The translations under genes were made by a program, and so were the position numbers. Shown here piece after piece: positions 16,321 to 25,349 of a stretch of DNA of 64,000 nucleotides. The notes under the pieces are model-generated. The model worked only from the letters and a program-made list of their open reading frames with translations, was not told where the DNA came from and did not search any database. Within the stretch, counting starts at the first letter, position 1, and each line of letters starts with the position of its first letter. The stretch is from Luteimonas huabeiensis HB2 (GTDB taxonomy: Bacteria; Pseudomonadota; Gammaproteobacteria; Xanthomonadales; Xanthomonadaceae), in assembly GCF_000559025.1 (NCBI RefSeq), contig NZ_JAAN01000012.1:62001-126000 (forward strand). Direction: 5' to 3'.

Positions 16321-17340
16321 ATGCCCCTGCCGATGACCCAGCCCCCCTCCGATGCCCCCCGCCTGGACGACGACCTCGAATCGCGCAGCGTGGAGGTTCC
16401 GCCGGCGCTGGCCGGGCGCCGCTTCGACCAGGTGCTGGCCGAGCTGTTCCCGGAGTTCTCGCGCTCCCGGCTGAGCGCCTGGATCAAGTCCGGCGACGCC
16501 CTGCTCGACGGCCGCCAGGCGCGCCCGCGCGACCCGGTGGCCGGCGGCGAGATGATCGCGCTGGACGTCGTGCTCGACGAGCAGACCCACGACGCGCCGG
16601 AGGACATCCCGCTGACGGTGCTCTACGAGGACGCGGACGTGCTGGTCATCGACAAGCCGGCGGGCATGGTGGTGCACCCGGGCGCCGGCAACCGCAGCGG
16701 CACCCTGGTCAACGGCCTGCTGTTCCGCGACCCGGGGCTGGCGGCGCTGCCGCGGGCGGGCATCGTGCACCGCCTGGACAAGGACACCTCCGGGGTCATG
16801 GTGGTGGCGCGGACCCCGCAAGCGCACGCCGGGCTGGTCGAGCAGCTCTCCGCGCGCGAGGTGCACCGGCAGTACCTGGCGATCGTGGTCGGCGCGCTGG
16901 TCAGCGGCGGCACCGCCGACGCCCCGATCGACCGCCACCCGCGCGACCGCCTGCGCATGGCCGTGCGCGAAGGCGGCCGCGAGGCGGTCACCCACTTCCG
17001 CCTGCGCGAGCGCTTCCGCGCGCACACGGCGCTGGAGTGCCGGCTGGAAACCGGCCGCACCCACCAGATCCGCGTGCACATGCAGCACCTGCGCCATCCC
17101 ATCGTCGGCGATCCGCTGTACGGCGGCGCGCTCAAGCTGCCCAAGGCCGCCTCCGACGAGCTGGCCGCCGCGCTGCGCGGCTTCCGCCGCCAGGCCCTGC
17201 ACGCCGAGACGCTGGAGTTCGCCCATCCGCGCACCGGCGAACCGGTGCGCGCCGGGGCCCCGGTGCCGGAGGACATGCAGGCGCTGATGCGGCTGCTGCG
17301 CGAGGACGCCCGCCGGCATGCGGAAGACGGGCGGCGCTGA
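16321..17340 (+). CDS. rluD: 23S rRNA pseudouridine synthase RluD
   Basis: A 339-residue enzyme with an N-terminal S4 RNA-binding domain ([19 protein letters not shown]) and the catalytic RluA-type core. The aspartate nucleophile is in HRLDKDTSG (about D153), with [12 protein letters not shown] near the end. It makes pseudouridines in helix 69 of 23S rRNA. ATGs at 16,321 and 16,333 are both possible. It overlaps nothing but abuts pgeF with one base between stop and start. Confidence 0.95.
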   Translation: MPLPMTQPPSDAPRLDDDLESRSVEVPPALAGRRFDQVLAELFPEFSRSRLSAWIKSGDALLDGRQARPRDPVAGGEMIALDVVLDEQTHDAPEDIPLTVLYEDADVLVIDKPAGMVVHPGAGNRSGTLVNGLLFRDPGLAALPRAGIVHRLDKDTSGVMVVARTPQAHAGLVEQLSAREVHRQYLAIVVGALVSGGTADAPIDRHPRDRLRMAVREGGREAVTHFRLRERFRAHTALECRLETGRTHQIRVHMQHLRHPIVGDPLYGGALKLPKAASDELAAALRGFRRQALHAETLEFAHPRTGEPVRAGAPVPEDMQALMRLLREDARRHAEDGRR

Positions 17341-17341
17341 G

Positions 17342-18115
17342 ATGGCGGCGCGCGAAGCGGCATCCGCGCCCTGGCTGGCCGCGGACTGGCCGGCGCCGCC
17401 GGGCGTGCACGCGCTGACCACGCTGCGCGGCGGGCCGGGCGTGTCGTCGGCGCCGTTCGGGCGCCTGAACCTGGGCGCCAACAGCGGCGACGACCCCGCC
17501 GCCGTCGCGCGCAACCGCGACATCCTGGCCGGCCTGGCGGGGCTGCCATCGCCGCCGCGCTGGCTGCGCCAGGTGCATGGCACCCGGGTGGTGGCCTGCG
17601 AGGCCGACGGACACGACGTCGAACCGCCGGAGGGCGACGCCGCGGTCGCCTCGTCCTCCGGCACGGTACTGGCGATCCTGACCGCCGACTGCCTGCCGGT
17701 GGTGTTCGCCTCCCGCGACGGCCTGCGCATCGGCGCGGCGCACGCCGGCTGGCGCGGGCTTGCCGCCGGGGTGCTGGAGGCGACGCTGGCCGCCATCGGC
17801 GCCGCGCCCGGCGATTGCCTGGCCTGGCTGGGGCCCGGCGCCGGGCCGCGCGCCTACGAGGTGGGCGAGGAGGTGCGGGCGGCGTTCGTCGAATCCGATC
17901 CCGGAGCCGCGAGCGCTTTCGAGGCCACGCGGCCGGGCCACTGGCGGGCCGATCTCTACGCGCTGGCGCGGCGGCGCCTGGTCGCGGCCGGCATGGCCGC
18001 CGCCGACATCCACGGCGGCGGGCTGTGCACGATCTCCGATCGCGCGCGCTTCTATTCGCACCGCCGCGACCGCCGCACCGGCCGCATGGCGACGCTGGTC
18101 TGGCGCACCGCATAG
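17342..18115 (+). CDS. pgeF: Peptidoglycan editing factor PgeF (YfiH; DUF152)
   Basis: A 257-residue protein of the former multicopper polyphenol oxidase family. Conserved metal-site and motif residues are in RQVHGTRV, LTADCLPVVF, AAHAGWRGLAAGVLE and GLCTISDRARFYSHRRD. In E. coli the protein removes L-Ser-containing muropeptide precursors, and homologues have purine nucleoside phosphorylase-like activity. The ATG at 17,342 was preferred to 17,318, which lies inside rluD. It is coupled to rluD. clpB usually follows in relatives but here is about 19.6 kb away. Confidence 0.93.
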   Translation: MAAREAASAPWLAADWPAPPGVHALTTLRGGPGVSSAPFGRLNLGANSGDDPAAVARNRDILAGLAGLPSPPRWLRQVHGTRVVACEADGHDVEPPEGDAAVASSSGTVLAILTADCLPVVFASRDGLRIGAAHAGWRGLAAGVLEATLAAIGAAPGDCLAWLGPGAGPRAYEVGEEVRAAFVESDPGAASAFEATRPGHWRADLYALARRRLVAAGMAAADIHGGGLCTISDRARFYSHRRDRRTGRMATLVWRTA

Positions 18116-18136
18116 CGCGCGCGGCGGGCCGTGCGC

Positions 18137-19504
18137 TCAGCCGTTGCGCAGGTCGTGCAGGTAGTCGCGCCGCCAGGCGTTGATGTCGTGCTTGCGCAGG
18201 TGGTCCATCATCGCGCGCCAGCGCTCGATGCGCTTGTCGCGCGGCATCGTCGAGGCGATGGCGATGGCGTCGGCGACGCCGTCCAGGTCGTGCGGGTTGA
18301 CCAGCAGCGCGTCCTTCAGTTCGTAGGCGGCGCCGGCCAGCAGCGACAGCACCAGCACCCCGGGATCCTCCGGATCCTGCGCGGCGATGTATTCCTTGGC
18401 GACCAGGTTCATGCCGTCGCGCAGCGGGGTCACCAGGCCCACGCTGGCCAGCCGGTAGAAGCCGGTCAGGGTGGCATGGGCGAAGTTGCGGTTGACGTAG
18501 CGCAGCGGGGTCCAGTCGGGTTCGGCCCAGGCGCCGTTGATGTGGCCCGAGATCTGTTCCAGTTCCTGCCGCAGCGCCTGATACTCGGCGACGTCGCTGC
18601 GCGAGACCGGCGCGATCTGCAGGTAGGTCAGCTGGCCGCGCTGGTCGCGGTGGGTCTCCAGGTAGCGCTCGAAGCCGCGGAAGCGCTCCGGCAGGCCCTT
18701 GGAGTAGTCGAGCCGGTCGACGCCGATGGCGAGCTTGCGCCGGTCCAGGCTGGCGCGCAGATCCTTGATCGCGGGCTTGGACATCGCCGCCCGCGCCTGG
18801 CTGGCGATCAGCTCGGTGTCGATGCTGATGGGATAGGCGTGGGCGCGGAAGCGGCGCCCGCCGGGCGCCTCCAGCTGGCCGTCGGCCAGCACCTTGCCGC
18901 CGCCGAACAGGCGCACGTAGTCCTGGAAGCGTTCGACGTCGCGCCGGGTCTGCATGCCCACCAGATCGTAGGCGTACAGCGACGAGAACAGCCGGTTGTG
19001 GTTGGGCATCGCCGCCAGCAGGTCCGACGAGGGCATCGGCACGTGCAGGAAGAAGCCCATGCGGCAGCCGACGCCGCGCTGGCGCAGCAGCGAGGCCAGC
19101 GGGATCAGGTGGTAATCGTGGATCCAGAGGATGTCGCTGTCGCGCAGCATCGGCGCCAGCTTGTCGGCGAACATGGCGTTGACCCGCGCGTAGCCCTCGC
19201 GGGTGGCGCGGTCGTAGTCGACCAGGTCGAGCCGGAAGTGCAGCAGCGGCCACAGCGTGCGGTTGGCGAAGCCGTTGTAGTAGGCGTCCAGGTCCGCGCG
19301 GTTGAGGTCCATCGTGAGGTAGCGGATGTCGCCCTCGACCTGCTCGTGCACCGCGCCGCTCTCGCCGCGCACGGTGCGCCCGCTCCAGCCGAACCAGAGG
19401 CCGCCGTGCTCCTTCAGCGCCGCCTGCAGCGCCACCGCGAGGCCGCCGGCCCGGCTCTCGCCGGGCACCGCGACGCGGTTGGAGACGACGACCAGCCGGC
19501 TCAC
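18137..19504 (-). CDS. otsA: Trehalose-6-phosphate synthase OtsA
   Basis: A 455-residue GT20 glycosyltransferase that joins UDP-glucose and glucose-6-phosphate. Seen are the N-terminal VVSNRVAVP, the WIHDYHL motif, the [15 protein letters not shown] block and the C-terminal [11 protein letters not shown] loop. The start is GTG at 19,504, giving a GTGA overlap with the stop of the GH15 gene. It is the last gene of the otsB-GH15-otsA operon and converges on pgeF with only 21 nt between them. Confidence 0.96.
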   Translation of the reverse strand: MSRLVVVSNRVAVPGESRAGGLAVALQAALKEHGGLWFGWSGRTVRGESGAVHEQVEGDIRYLTMDLNRADLDAYYNGFANRTLWPLLHFRLDLVDYDRATREGYARVNAMFADKLAPMLRDSDILWIHDYHLIPLASLLRQRGVGCRMGFFLHVPMPSSDLLAAMPNHNRLFSSLYAYDLVGMQTRRDVERFQDYVRLFGGGKVLADGQLEAPGGRRFRAHAYPISIDTELIASQARAAMSKPAIKDLRASLDRRKLAIGVDRLDYSKGLPERFRGFERYLETHRDQRGQLTYLQIAPVSRSDVAEYQALRQELEQISGHINGAWAEPDWTPLRYVNRNFAHATLTGFYRLASVGLVTPLRDGMNLVAKEYIAAQDPEDPGVLVLSLLAGAAYELKDALLVNPHDLDGVADAIAIASTMPRDKRIERWRAMMDHLRKHDINAWRRDYLHDLRNG

Positions 19505-21309
19505 GTGGCGTCCTCCCACGAGCGCGAGAGCCGCATCGCCGCCGCGATCAGCCCGACGTGCGAATAGGTCTGCGGGAAGTTGCCCCAGGCCTCGCCGTCC
19601 TCGAACGCCAGGTCCTCCGACAGCAGGCCCAGCGGGTTGCGCCGCGCCAGGATGCGCTCGAACATCGCGCGCGCCTCCTCCTTGCGGCCGATCGCCGCCA
19701 GCGCCTCGATGTACCAGAACGTGCAGATGGTGAAGCTGGTCTCCGGCGCGCCGAAGTCGTCGGGGGCGATGTAGCGGAACAGGCCGTCGCCGCGCTTGAG
19801 ATCGCGGCCGATCGCCTCGACGGTGGCGACGAAGCGCGGGTCGTCGGCGGGGATGAAGCCGATGTCGGCCAAGAGCAGCAGCGAGGCATCGAGGCGATGG
19901 CCGTCGAAGGCGTCGGTGAAGTGGCCCAGCTCCTCGTTCCAGGCGCGTTCCAGGACCTGCGCGCGGATCGTGTCGGCGCGCCCGCGCCAGTGGGCGGCGC
20001 GCTCGTCGAGCTGCAGCCGCGCGGCGATGCGCGCCAGCCGGTCGCAGGCCGCCCAGCACATGGCCGCGGTATAGGTATGCACGTCGGTGCGCCCGCGGAA
20101 CTCCCACAGCCCGGCGTCGGGCACGTCGTACAGCGCATAGGCCTGTTCGCCCAGCGGCTCCAGCTTGCCGAACGCGGCCGCGTCGCCGGGCTTGGCCAGG
20201 CGCTGGTCGAAGAACAGCTGCGTCGAGGCCAGCACCACGCTGCCGTAGACGTCGTGCTGGCGCTGCACCCAGGCCAGGTTGCCCCGGCGCACCGGGCCCA
20301 TGCCGCGGTAGCCCTGCAGCGCCTCGACCTCGTGTTCCTCCAGCCTCTCGGAGAAATCGATGCCGTACAGCGGCTGCAGGCTGCCGTCGTGGGTGGCGAT
20401 GTTGAAGATGTAGCGCAGAAACTCCTCCATGCTCCGGGTCGCCCCCAGCCGGTTGAGCGCGCGCACCACGAACGCGGCGTCGCGCAGCCAGCAGTAGCGA
20501 TAGTCCCAGTTGCGCGGCGTGTGCGGCGCCTCCGGGATGGAGGTGGTCATCGCCGCGATGATCGCGCCGCTGTCCTCGTACTGGCACAGCTTCAGCGTGA
20601 TCGCGCTGCGGATGACCGCCTCCTGCCACTCGAGGGGGATGGAGAGGTAGCGCACCCATTCGCGCCAGTACTCGGTGGTGCGCGCCTCGGCCTCGTGCAT
20701 GAACCCTGCCAGCGATTGCGTCAACGATTCGTCGGCGCCCAGCAGCAGGTGGGCCGGCTCGCTGAGCACGAACGAGATCTCCTCGCGCACGAAGCGCACC
20801 GGCAGGTCGGTGGTCAGGCGCAGGGTGAAGTCCGGCAGCAGGTAGCGGATGTGGTTGCTGCCCCAGGTGGTCTCCGCGCGCTCCGCGCCCCAGCGCACCA
20901 GCGGGCGCAGGCGCACGCGGATGCGCGGGCTGCCCGCCAGCGGCGTGACCCGGCGCATCAGCGCGACCGGGCGGTAGAACCGGCCGTGCTGCCGCCAGCG
21001 CGGCGCGAAGTCCACGATCTCGATCGCGCCGCCGGCGCGGTCGTGCAGCACCGTGCGCAGGATCGCGGTGTTGTGGACGTAGTGCTGCTCGCTGCGGACG
21101 AAACCTTCCAGCTCGATCGCGAAATCGCCGCCGTCGTGGTGGCGCGGGGACAGCAGCGCGCAGAAGGCGGGATCGCCGTCGAAGGCCGGCAGGCAGCTCC
21201 ATACCACCCGCGCGCGGGCGTCGAGCAGGGCGCCGAAGCTGCCGTTGCCGATGACGCCGAGGTCGAGGGTGGCCGAGGTGTCGGGCGGAACGGGAGCGGA
21301 CGGTTTCAT
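19501..21309 (-). CDS. Glycoside hydrolase family 15 (glucoamylase/trehalase-like)
   Basis: A 602-residue cytoplasmic-type protein without a signal peptide. It has an N-terminal beta-sandwich (LDLGVIGNGSFGALLD), then an alpha/alpha barrel with the GH15 signatures NWDYRYCWLRDAAF and, near the end, EDGEAWGNFPQTYSHVGLI, which should hold the catalytic acid and base. Members hydrolyse alpha-glucosides; some bacterial ones are trehalases. Its place between otsB and otsA with 4-nt overlaps on both sides points to trehalose turnover rather than starch use. This layout is usual in Xanthomonas relatives. Confidence 0.92.
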   Translation of the reverse strand: MKPSAPVPPDTSATLDLGVIGNGSFGALLDARARVVWSCLPAFDGDPAFCALLSPRHHDGGDFAIELEGFVRSEQHYVHNTAILRTVLHDRAGGAIEIVDFAPRWRQHGRFYRPVALMRRVTPLAGSPRIRVRLRPLVRWGAERAETTWGSNHIRYLLPDFTLRLTTDLPVRFVREEISFVLSEPAHLLLGADESLTQSLAGFMHEAEARTTEYWREWVRYLSIPLEWQEAVIRSAITLKLCQYEDSGAIIAAMTTSIPEAPHTPRNWDYRYCWLRDAAFVVRALNRLGATRSMEEFLRYIFNIATHDGSLQPLYGIDFSERLEEHEVEALQGYRGMGPVRRGNLAWVQRQHDVYGSVVLASTQLFFDQRLAKPGDAAAFGKLEPLGEQAYALYDVPDAGLWEFRGRTDVHTYTAAMCWAACDRLARIAARLQLDERAAHWRGRADTIRAQVLERAWNEELGHFTDAFDGHRLDASLLLLADIGFIPADDPRFVATVEAIGRDLKRGDGLFRYIAPDDFGAPETSFTICTFWYIEALAAIGRKEEARAMFERILARRNPLGLLSEDLAFEDGEAWGNFPQTYSHVGLIAAAMRLSRSWEDAT

Positions 21310-22064
21310 TCGGGAAAGGCGTTCTCGAGCCAGGCGTGGACCGCGGGGACGTCGGGCAGGGCGAATTGCGCGGCGCTGGGCTCGCGCGCGCCCACCAGCA
21401 CGCTCAGGCCGCGGCGTTCGTTGACGATGGCGAAGCCGTGCTCGTCGGTCAGGTCGTCGCCGACGAAGACCGGGACCCGGCCGCGGAAGGGCGGTTCCTC
21501 CATCAGGGCGGCGATGGCATCGCCCTTGTCGGCGCCGCCGGGCCGCAGCTCCACCACGTGGTCGCCCGGCTGCAGCCGGTAGCCCGGCAGGCGCGGCAGG
21601 ACCGATTCGGCGAAGGCCCGCATCGCCTCGCCGTGCTCGGGCGCCTGGCGCCAGTGCAGCGCCAGGCCGACCTGCTTGTCCTCCACCAGCGTGCCGGGCA
21701 GGCGCTCGGCCAGCGCCTCGGCCTCCGCCAGGATCCGCGTCAGCGCCGGCGGCGCCTGCAACGGCGGCGCGCGGTAGGCGCCGTTGCGCCGCTCCAGGCC
21801 GTGCATGCCGGCGGAGGGAAGCCGCAGCGGCGCGAACAGCCCGTCGAGCACCGCCAGCGGCCGGCCGCTGACCAGCGCAAGCGCGCCATCGAGCCGCCGG
21901 CAGACGCGCTCCAGGCTCGCGCGCAGCGGCTCCCCGACGGCCACCTGGGCCGGATCGGGGGCGAAAGCCAACAGGGTGCCGTCCACATCGAGGAAGAGGG
22001 CCCAGGCCTCGTCGATCGGGGGCGGCGGCGGTCGGGTGGGGGACTCGGCAGCCATCCGGCGCAT
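21306..22064 (-). CDS. otsB: Trehalose-6-phosphate phosphatase OtsB
   Basis: A 252-residue HAD-superfamily phosphatase. The nucleophile motif is FLDVDGTLL (D-x-D), the serine motif ALVSGRP, and the conserved lysine in GGADKGDAI precedes VFVGDDLTDEHGF with the metal-binding aspartates. It dephosphorylates the OtsA product. ATGs at 22,064 and 22,055 are equally plausible; neither has a clear Shine-Dalgarno. It is the first gene of the operon, and its stop overlaps the GH15 start (ATGA). Confidence 0.94.
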   Translation of the reverse strand: MRRMAAESPTRPPPPPIDEAWALFLDVDGTLLAFAPDPAQVAVGEPLRASLERVCRRLDGALALVSGRPLAVLDGLFAPLRLPSAGMHGLERRNGAYRAPPLQAPPALTRILAEAEALAERLPGTLVEDKQVGLALHWRQAPEHGEAMRAFAESVLPRLPGYRLQPGDHVVELRPGGADKGDAIAALMEEPPFRGRVPVFVGDDLTDEHGFAIVNERRGLSVLVGAREPSAAQFALPDVPAVHAWLENAFPE

Positions 22065-22147
22065 TGTGCCGCATGCGAAGGCGCGATGGTTGCGTCGTCG
22101 CCGTGAACGGTGCGTGCCGGGGCCGACAGACTGCGCCCGCGCGCCCG

Positions 22148-23314
22148 CTACAAGGTCTCGATGAACTCGGTCAGCGCCTCCAGCTCGGTCCGGTGGAGAT
22201 CGAGCCGTTCGACGAGCGGGTCGGGCTGCGGATACAGCGGGTCGTTCGCCTGCTCTGCGGTGGGGCGCGGGCGCGGCATGCCGGCGTCGTACATGGTCAC
22301 CACGCCGCGCAGGTGCGGGAACAGGCCGTTGTGCATGTAGGGCGCGGTGCGCGAGACCCCGCGCAGCGAGGGCGTTCGGAACCTGCCGCTGTCGGCCGGA
22401 TCGCCGGTGACTTCGTAGCGGCCCAGGTCCTGCCGGCGGCGGCCGTAGAAGTGCAGCCCGAGGTTGTGGAAGCCGTCGTCGGTCAGCGTGGGGCCGCTGT
22501 GGCAGTTCATGCAGCGCGCGTGGGTGCGGAACAGGTGCAGGCCCCAGAGCTGGCGGTCGGTCAGGAGATCGCGATCGCCTTCCAGGAAGCGGTCCAGCCG
22601 GTTGCTGCGCGGCACCAGGCTGCGCTGGTAGGCGGCCAGCGCCTGCGCGACCTGGCGCGCGTCGATCCGCCTGCTGTCGAATACGCGCGCGAACTCGGCC
22701 GGATAGTCGCCGCTGCGGTTGAGGCGCCGCTCCAGCTCGCGGACGCTGAAGGCCATCTCCCGGCGGTCCTGGATCGGGTGCAGCGCCTGTTCCTCCAGCG
22801 AGGCGGCGCGGCCGTCCCAGAACAGCGTGCGCGAGTACGCGCTCATCGCCACGCTGATCGCGTTGCGCCGGCCGGGCTGGCGGTCGTGGCCGAAGGAGAC
22901 GCGGCGGCCGTCGCTCCAGCCCAGCTCCCGTTCGTGGCAGGTGGCGCAGGCGATCTGGCCGGAGCGCGACAGGCGCGGATCCTCGAAGAGTTTCCGGCCG
23001 AGCGCGATTTTTTCCGGCGTGCCCGGGTTGTCGGCCGGTTCGGGCGTCGTCTTCGGCAGCGGCGCCAGCTCCCGCCAGGCGACGCCCGCGGACACGTGCG
23101 GCGCGGGCCACTGGTCCGAGGGCAGGCGATAGATCCGGCGCAGGCAGTCGAAGTCGATGGCCGGCGCGCTGGGCGCGATGCGTTCGCGGCACTGCGCCAG
23201 CGAAGCGGCCTCGCGGTCGTCGGGATGCGCCTGCGTCCACGCCGCCAGTGCCACGGCGACCAGGACGGCCGTCGTGGCGAGGCGCCAGGGCAGCAGGCGG
23301 TGCGTCTTGGGCAT
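22148..23314 (-). CDS. Di-haem cytochrome c peroxidase/MauG-family protein
   Basis: A 388-residue exported protein with a signal-anchor-like N-terminus (about residues 12-29) and two haem c sites, C123-AT-C126-H127 and C268-MN-C271-H272. The intervening sequence matches the CcpA/MauG family (LGRKLFEDPRLSRSG and WDGRAASLEEQALHPI). It could reduce peroxide or carry out MauG-type protein oxidation. Two free-looking cysteines at 42 and 57 are unusual. It lies downstream of fecI-fecR, with an ECF-like promoter motif and a 45-codon frame between, so it may belong to that regulon. Confidence 0.85.
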   Translation of the reverse strand: MPKTHRLLPWRLATTAVLVAVALAAWTQAHPDDREAASLAQCRERIAPSAPAIDFDCLRRIYRLPSDQWPAPHVSAGVAWRELAPLPKTTPEPADNPGTPEKIALGRKLFEDPRLSRSGQIACATCHERELGWSDGRRVSFGHDRQPGRRNAISVAMSAYSRTLFWDGRAASLEEQALHPIQDRREMAFSVRELERRLNRSGDYPAEFARVFDSRRIDARQVAQALAAYQRSLVPRSNRLDRFLEGDRDLLTDRQLWGLHLFRTHARCMNCHSGPTLTDDGFHNLGLHFYGRRRQDLGRYEVTGDPADSGRFRTPSLRGVSRTAPYMHNGLFPHLRGVVTMYDAGMPRPRPTAEQANDPLYPQPDPLVERLDLHRTELEALTEFIETL

Positions 23315-23320
23315 GCGGGT

Positions 23321-23458
23321 CTAGACGCGGTCGCGGCCCAGGGGGCCGGCGGGCGGGTCGGTGCGCGCGGTGCGGTCGGGCACGGCGTCGAGGTCGGCGG
23401 CGTGCAGGGCGGCGTGCAGGGCGGCGCCGAGGCGGGACGGGTGCGTGGGAGATGGCAT
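23321..23458 (-). CDS. Possible 45-residue peptide between fecR and the peroxidase gene
   Basis: ATG at 23,458, stop 6 nt before the peroxidase start. The product is rich in Ala, Arg and Asp with a HAALHAADLDAVPDR segment, no Cys, no signal peptide and no family I recognise. Support is its position downstream of the ECF-like promoter motif and its tight spacing to the peroxidase gene. Against it are a weak ribosome site and strongly GC-driven codon choice that could be chance. Confidence 0.3.
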   Translation of the reverse strand: MPSPTHPSRLGAALHAALHAADLDAVPDRTARTDPPAGPLGRDRV

Positions 23459-23480
23459 CGGGAGCGACCGGAACGAAGGG

Positions 23481-23520
23481 GACTCCTCCCTTTGCCAGCC
23501 GAGCGGGGAAAAAGTGTCAG
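23481..23520 (-). promoter_or_regulatory. ECF-sigma-like promoter motif upstream of the peroxidase unit
   Basis: On the minus strand CTGACACTTTTT is followed, after 11 nt, by TGGCAA and a purine-rich AGGGAGGAG. The same arrangement with identical spacing occurs at 33,321-33,363 in front of the STN-domain TonB receptor. The shared positions span about 30 nt between otherwise unrelated regions. Confidence 0.5.
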
Positions 23521-23533
23521 CGCCGGGTCCGGC

Positions 23534-24505
23534 TCACTGCGGGCCGACGACGGTCCAGTAGCCGCCGGCGGTGCTGCGCACGCGCACGGGGTAGGTCGCT
23601 TCCAGCATCGCCAGGCTGCGGGCGATGTCGTCGAGTGGAAAGGCACCGGACACGCGCAGGGCCGCGACCTCCGGGTCGCAGCGCAAGAGGCCGCGGCGGT
23701 GCCGCGCCAGTTCGGCCAGCAGCTCCGACAGCGGCATGGCGTCGGCGGCCAGCATGCCGTGCACCCAGGCCAGTGCGCGCTCGTCCGCGGCTGCGGGCAG
23801 CCCGGCTTGCGAGGCGTCGAAGGCCGCCTGCTGGCCGGCCTGCAGCCGCCGGGCGGCACCGGGCCGTTGCGCCGGTTGCAGCCGCACCGCGCCGTCCAGC
23901 ACGGCCACGCGGGTGCGGTCGCCTTCGACGCGCACGCTGAAGCGCGTGCCCAGCGCTTGCACCCGTCCCTGGGGCGTGGCCACGCGGAAAGGGCGCGCCG
24001 GCGTCCACGGGTCGGCGCCGGTGTCGATCGCGATTTCGCCGGCGCGCAGCCGCAGCAGGCGTTCCTCGGGGCCGAAGGCGATGTCCACGGCGGTGGCGGT
24101 GTTGAGGTCCAGCCGGCTGCCGTCGGGCAGGGTCAGGGTGCGCCGCTCGCCGGTGGCGGTGCGGACGTCGGCGCGCCAGGCGGCGTCTTCGGACAGCCGC
24201 CAGGCCAGCCAGGCACCGGGCGCGGCGGCCAGCAGCGTGGCCAGGCGCTTGACGGCGGTACGGCGGCGGGCATCGGCCGGGCGGCCGAGCACCGGCCGGG
24301 CGAGGTCGGCGGGCACCGACGCGAGCAGGCCGCGCAGGCGTCCGGCGCGGCGCCAGGCCCGTTGCCGGTCGGGATCGCCGTCGCGCCAGCGCGCGCAGGC
24401 GGCGCGGTCGGCGTCGGTGGCATGGCCCGAATGCAGGACCAGCAGCCAGTCCACGGCCTCCTCGATCGCCGAGGCCGGCAGCGGCGCCTCGGCCTCAGGG
24501 CGCAT
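23534..24505 (-). CDS. fecR: FecR-family anti-sigma/sensor protein
   Basis: A 323-residue protein with an N-terminal DUF4880-like cytoplasmic part (AVDWLLVLHSGHATDADRAA, then ARWRDGDPDRQRAW), a weak transmembrane segment around residues 88-102, and the periplasmic FecR domain (RTLTLPDGSRLDLNTATAVDI, then AGEIAID and VQALGTRFSVR). The C-terminal secretin-like part ends at the stop. It transmits the occupied state of an STN-domain TonB receptor to the sigma factor. It overlaps fecI by 11 nt. Confidence 0.93.
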   Translation of the reverse strand: MRPEAEAPLPASAIEEAVDWLLVLHSGHATDADRAACARWRDGDPDRQRAWRRAGRLRGLLASVPADLARPVLGRPADARRRTAVKRLATLLAAAPGAWLAWRLSEDAAWRADVRTATGERRTLTLPDGSRLDLNTATAVDIAFGPEERLLRLRAGEIAIDTGADPWTPARPFRVATPQGRVQALGTRFSVRVEGDRTRVAVLDGAVRLQPAQRPGAARRLQAGQQAAFDASQAGLPAAADERALAWVHGMLAADAMPLSELLAELARHRRGLLRCDPEVAALRVSGAFPLDDIARSLAMLEATYPVRVRSTAGGYWTVVGPQ

Positions 24506-24989
24506 GCGCGAGGCAGCCGAGGAAGGCGCGCTTCATGTGCCGCTTGACCGTGCTCAGGGAGATCCCGAGCTGCCGGCCGATGGCGTCGTAGCCCAGGCCG
24601 TCGAACTGAGAGAGCAGGAAGACCTGCCGGGCCTGCGGCGGCAGGCCGTCGAGCATGGCATCGATCTCCTGCAGCGCCTCCAGGACCAGCGCGCGTTGCT
24701 CGGCCGACGGCGCGACCGCTTCCGGCTGCGCGGCCAGATGCTCGAGGTAGGCGCGTTCGAGCGACTGCCGGCGGCACCAGTTGGCCATCAGGCCGCGCGC
24801 GACGGTGGTCAGGAAAGCCCGCGGCTCGCGCACCGAGGCCAGTTCGCGGCCGGCGAAGACGCGCAGGAAGGTGTCCTGCGCCAGATCGGCGGCGACCTCC
24901 CGGCAGCCCAGCCGGTAGGCCAGCCAGTTGCGCAGCCAGGGCTGGTGTTCGCGGTAGAGCAGGCCGAGGGCGTGGGAGTCTCTGGGCAT
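24495..24989 (-). CDS. fecI: FecI-type ECF sigma factor
   Basis: A 164-residue ECF sigma factor. Region 2 is AADLAQDTFLRVFAG with REPRAFLTTVARGLMANW. Region 4 is LPPQARQVFLLSQFDGLGYDAIGRQLGISLSTVKRHM. It directs transcription of iron-uptake receptor genes when released by FecR. A Fur-box-like site lies about 50 nt upstream, so iron limitation should raise its expression. The likely target with an STN domain is the receptor at 30.5-33.3 kb rather than the nearer receptor at 25.3 kb, which lacks one. Confidence 0.94.
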   Translation of the reverse strand: MPRDSHALGLLYREHQPWLRNWLAYRLGCREVAADLAQDTFLRVFAGRELASVREPRAFLTTVARGLMANWCRRQSLERAYLEHLAAQPEAVAPSAEQRALVLEALQEIDAMLDGLPPQARQVFLLSQFDGLGYDAIGRQLGISLSTVKRHMKRAFLGCLAHAP

Positions 24990-25035
24990 GGGCGTCGCTG
25001 GAAGACGTGTCCGTCCCGGACATGGCGATGCAAAC

Positions 25036-25055
25036 GAGAATTGTTATCGATTATC
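25036..25055 (-). promoter_or_regulatory. Fur-box-like site upstream of fecI
   Basis: On the minus strand GATAATCGATAACAATTCTC matches the GATAAT-GATAAT-x-ATTATC consensus at most positions. It lies 47 nt upstream of the fecI start in an otherwise GC-rich 360-nt gap (24,990-25,349). The rest of the gap shows only a 9-bp stem at 25,318-25,340 just past the next gene's stop. Confidence 0.65.
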
Positions 25056-25317
25056 GCAGTCATCGGGGCGCGGCGCCAGGGGTGGGGCCGGCGGTCGGCT
25101 CGGCGGGTGGGAGCGCGCTGGCGCGCGATGCTTTTTCTCGGCTACTCGCCCGCGTCCGCGCGCGGGGACGCGCTCCGCGTCCATCGCGAGTCGGGTGGCA
25201 CCTTGCTTGGTCTGGCAGGGCGGGCGCCGCGTCGGCGTGCTCCGTGGCCGGGGTGCCGCGGGCGCGAGGCGTGCACCCGCGGCGTCCGCGCCGCGGCACC
25301 CGCCCCGCCAGTGGGCC

Positions 25318-25340
25318 GGCCCGGCGCTGGGCGCCGGGCC
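25318..25340 (-). terminator. GC-rich hairpin past the TonB receptor stop
   Basis: A perfect 9-bp stem (25,318-25,326 with 25,332-25,340) around CTGGG, 9 nt downstream of the receptor stop at 25,350. No T-run follows, so it may protect the 3' end or need a factor to terminate. Confidence 0.4.
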
Positions 25341-25349
25341 ATGAGCGGT

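Noticed and set aside
23321-25000. Methanobactin-like system (peroxidase, FecIR, TonB receptor)
   Set aside because: The gene mix recalls mbn operons, but there is no MbnB/MbnC pair and the small peptide has no cysteine.
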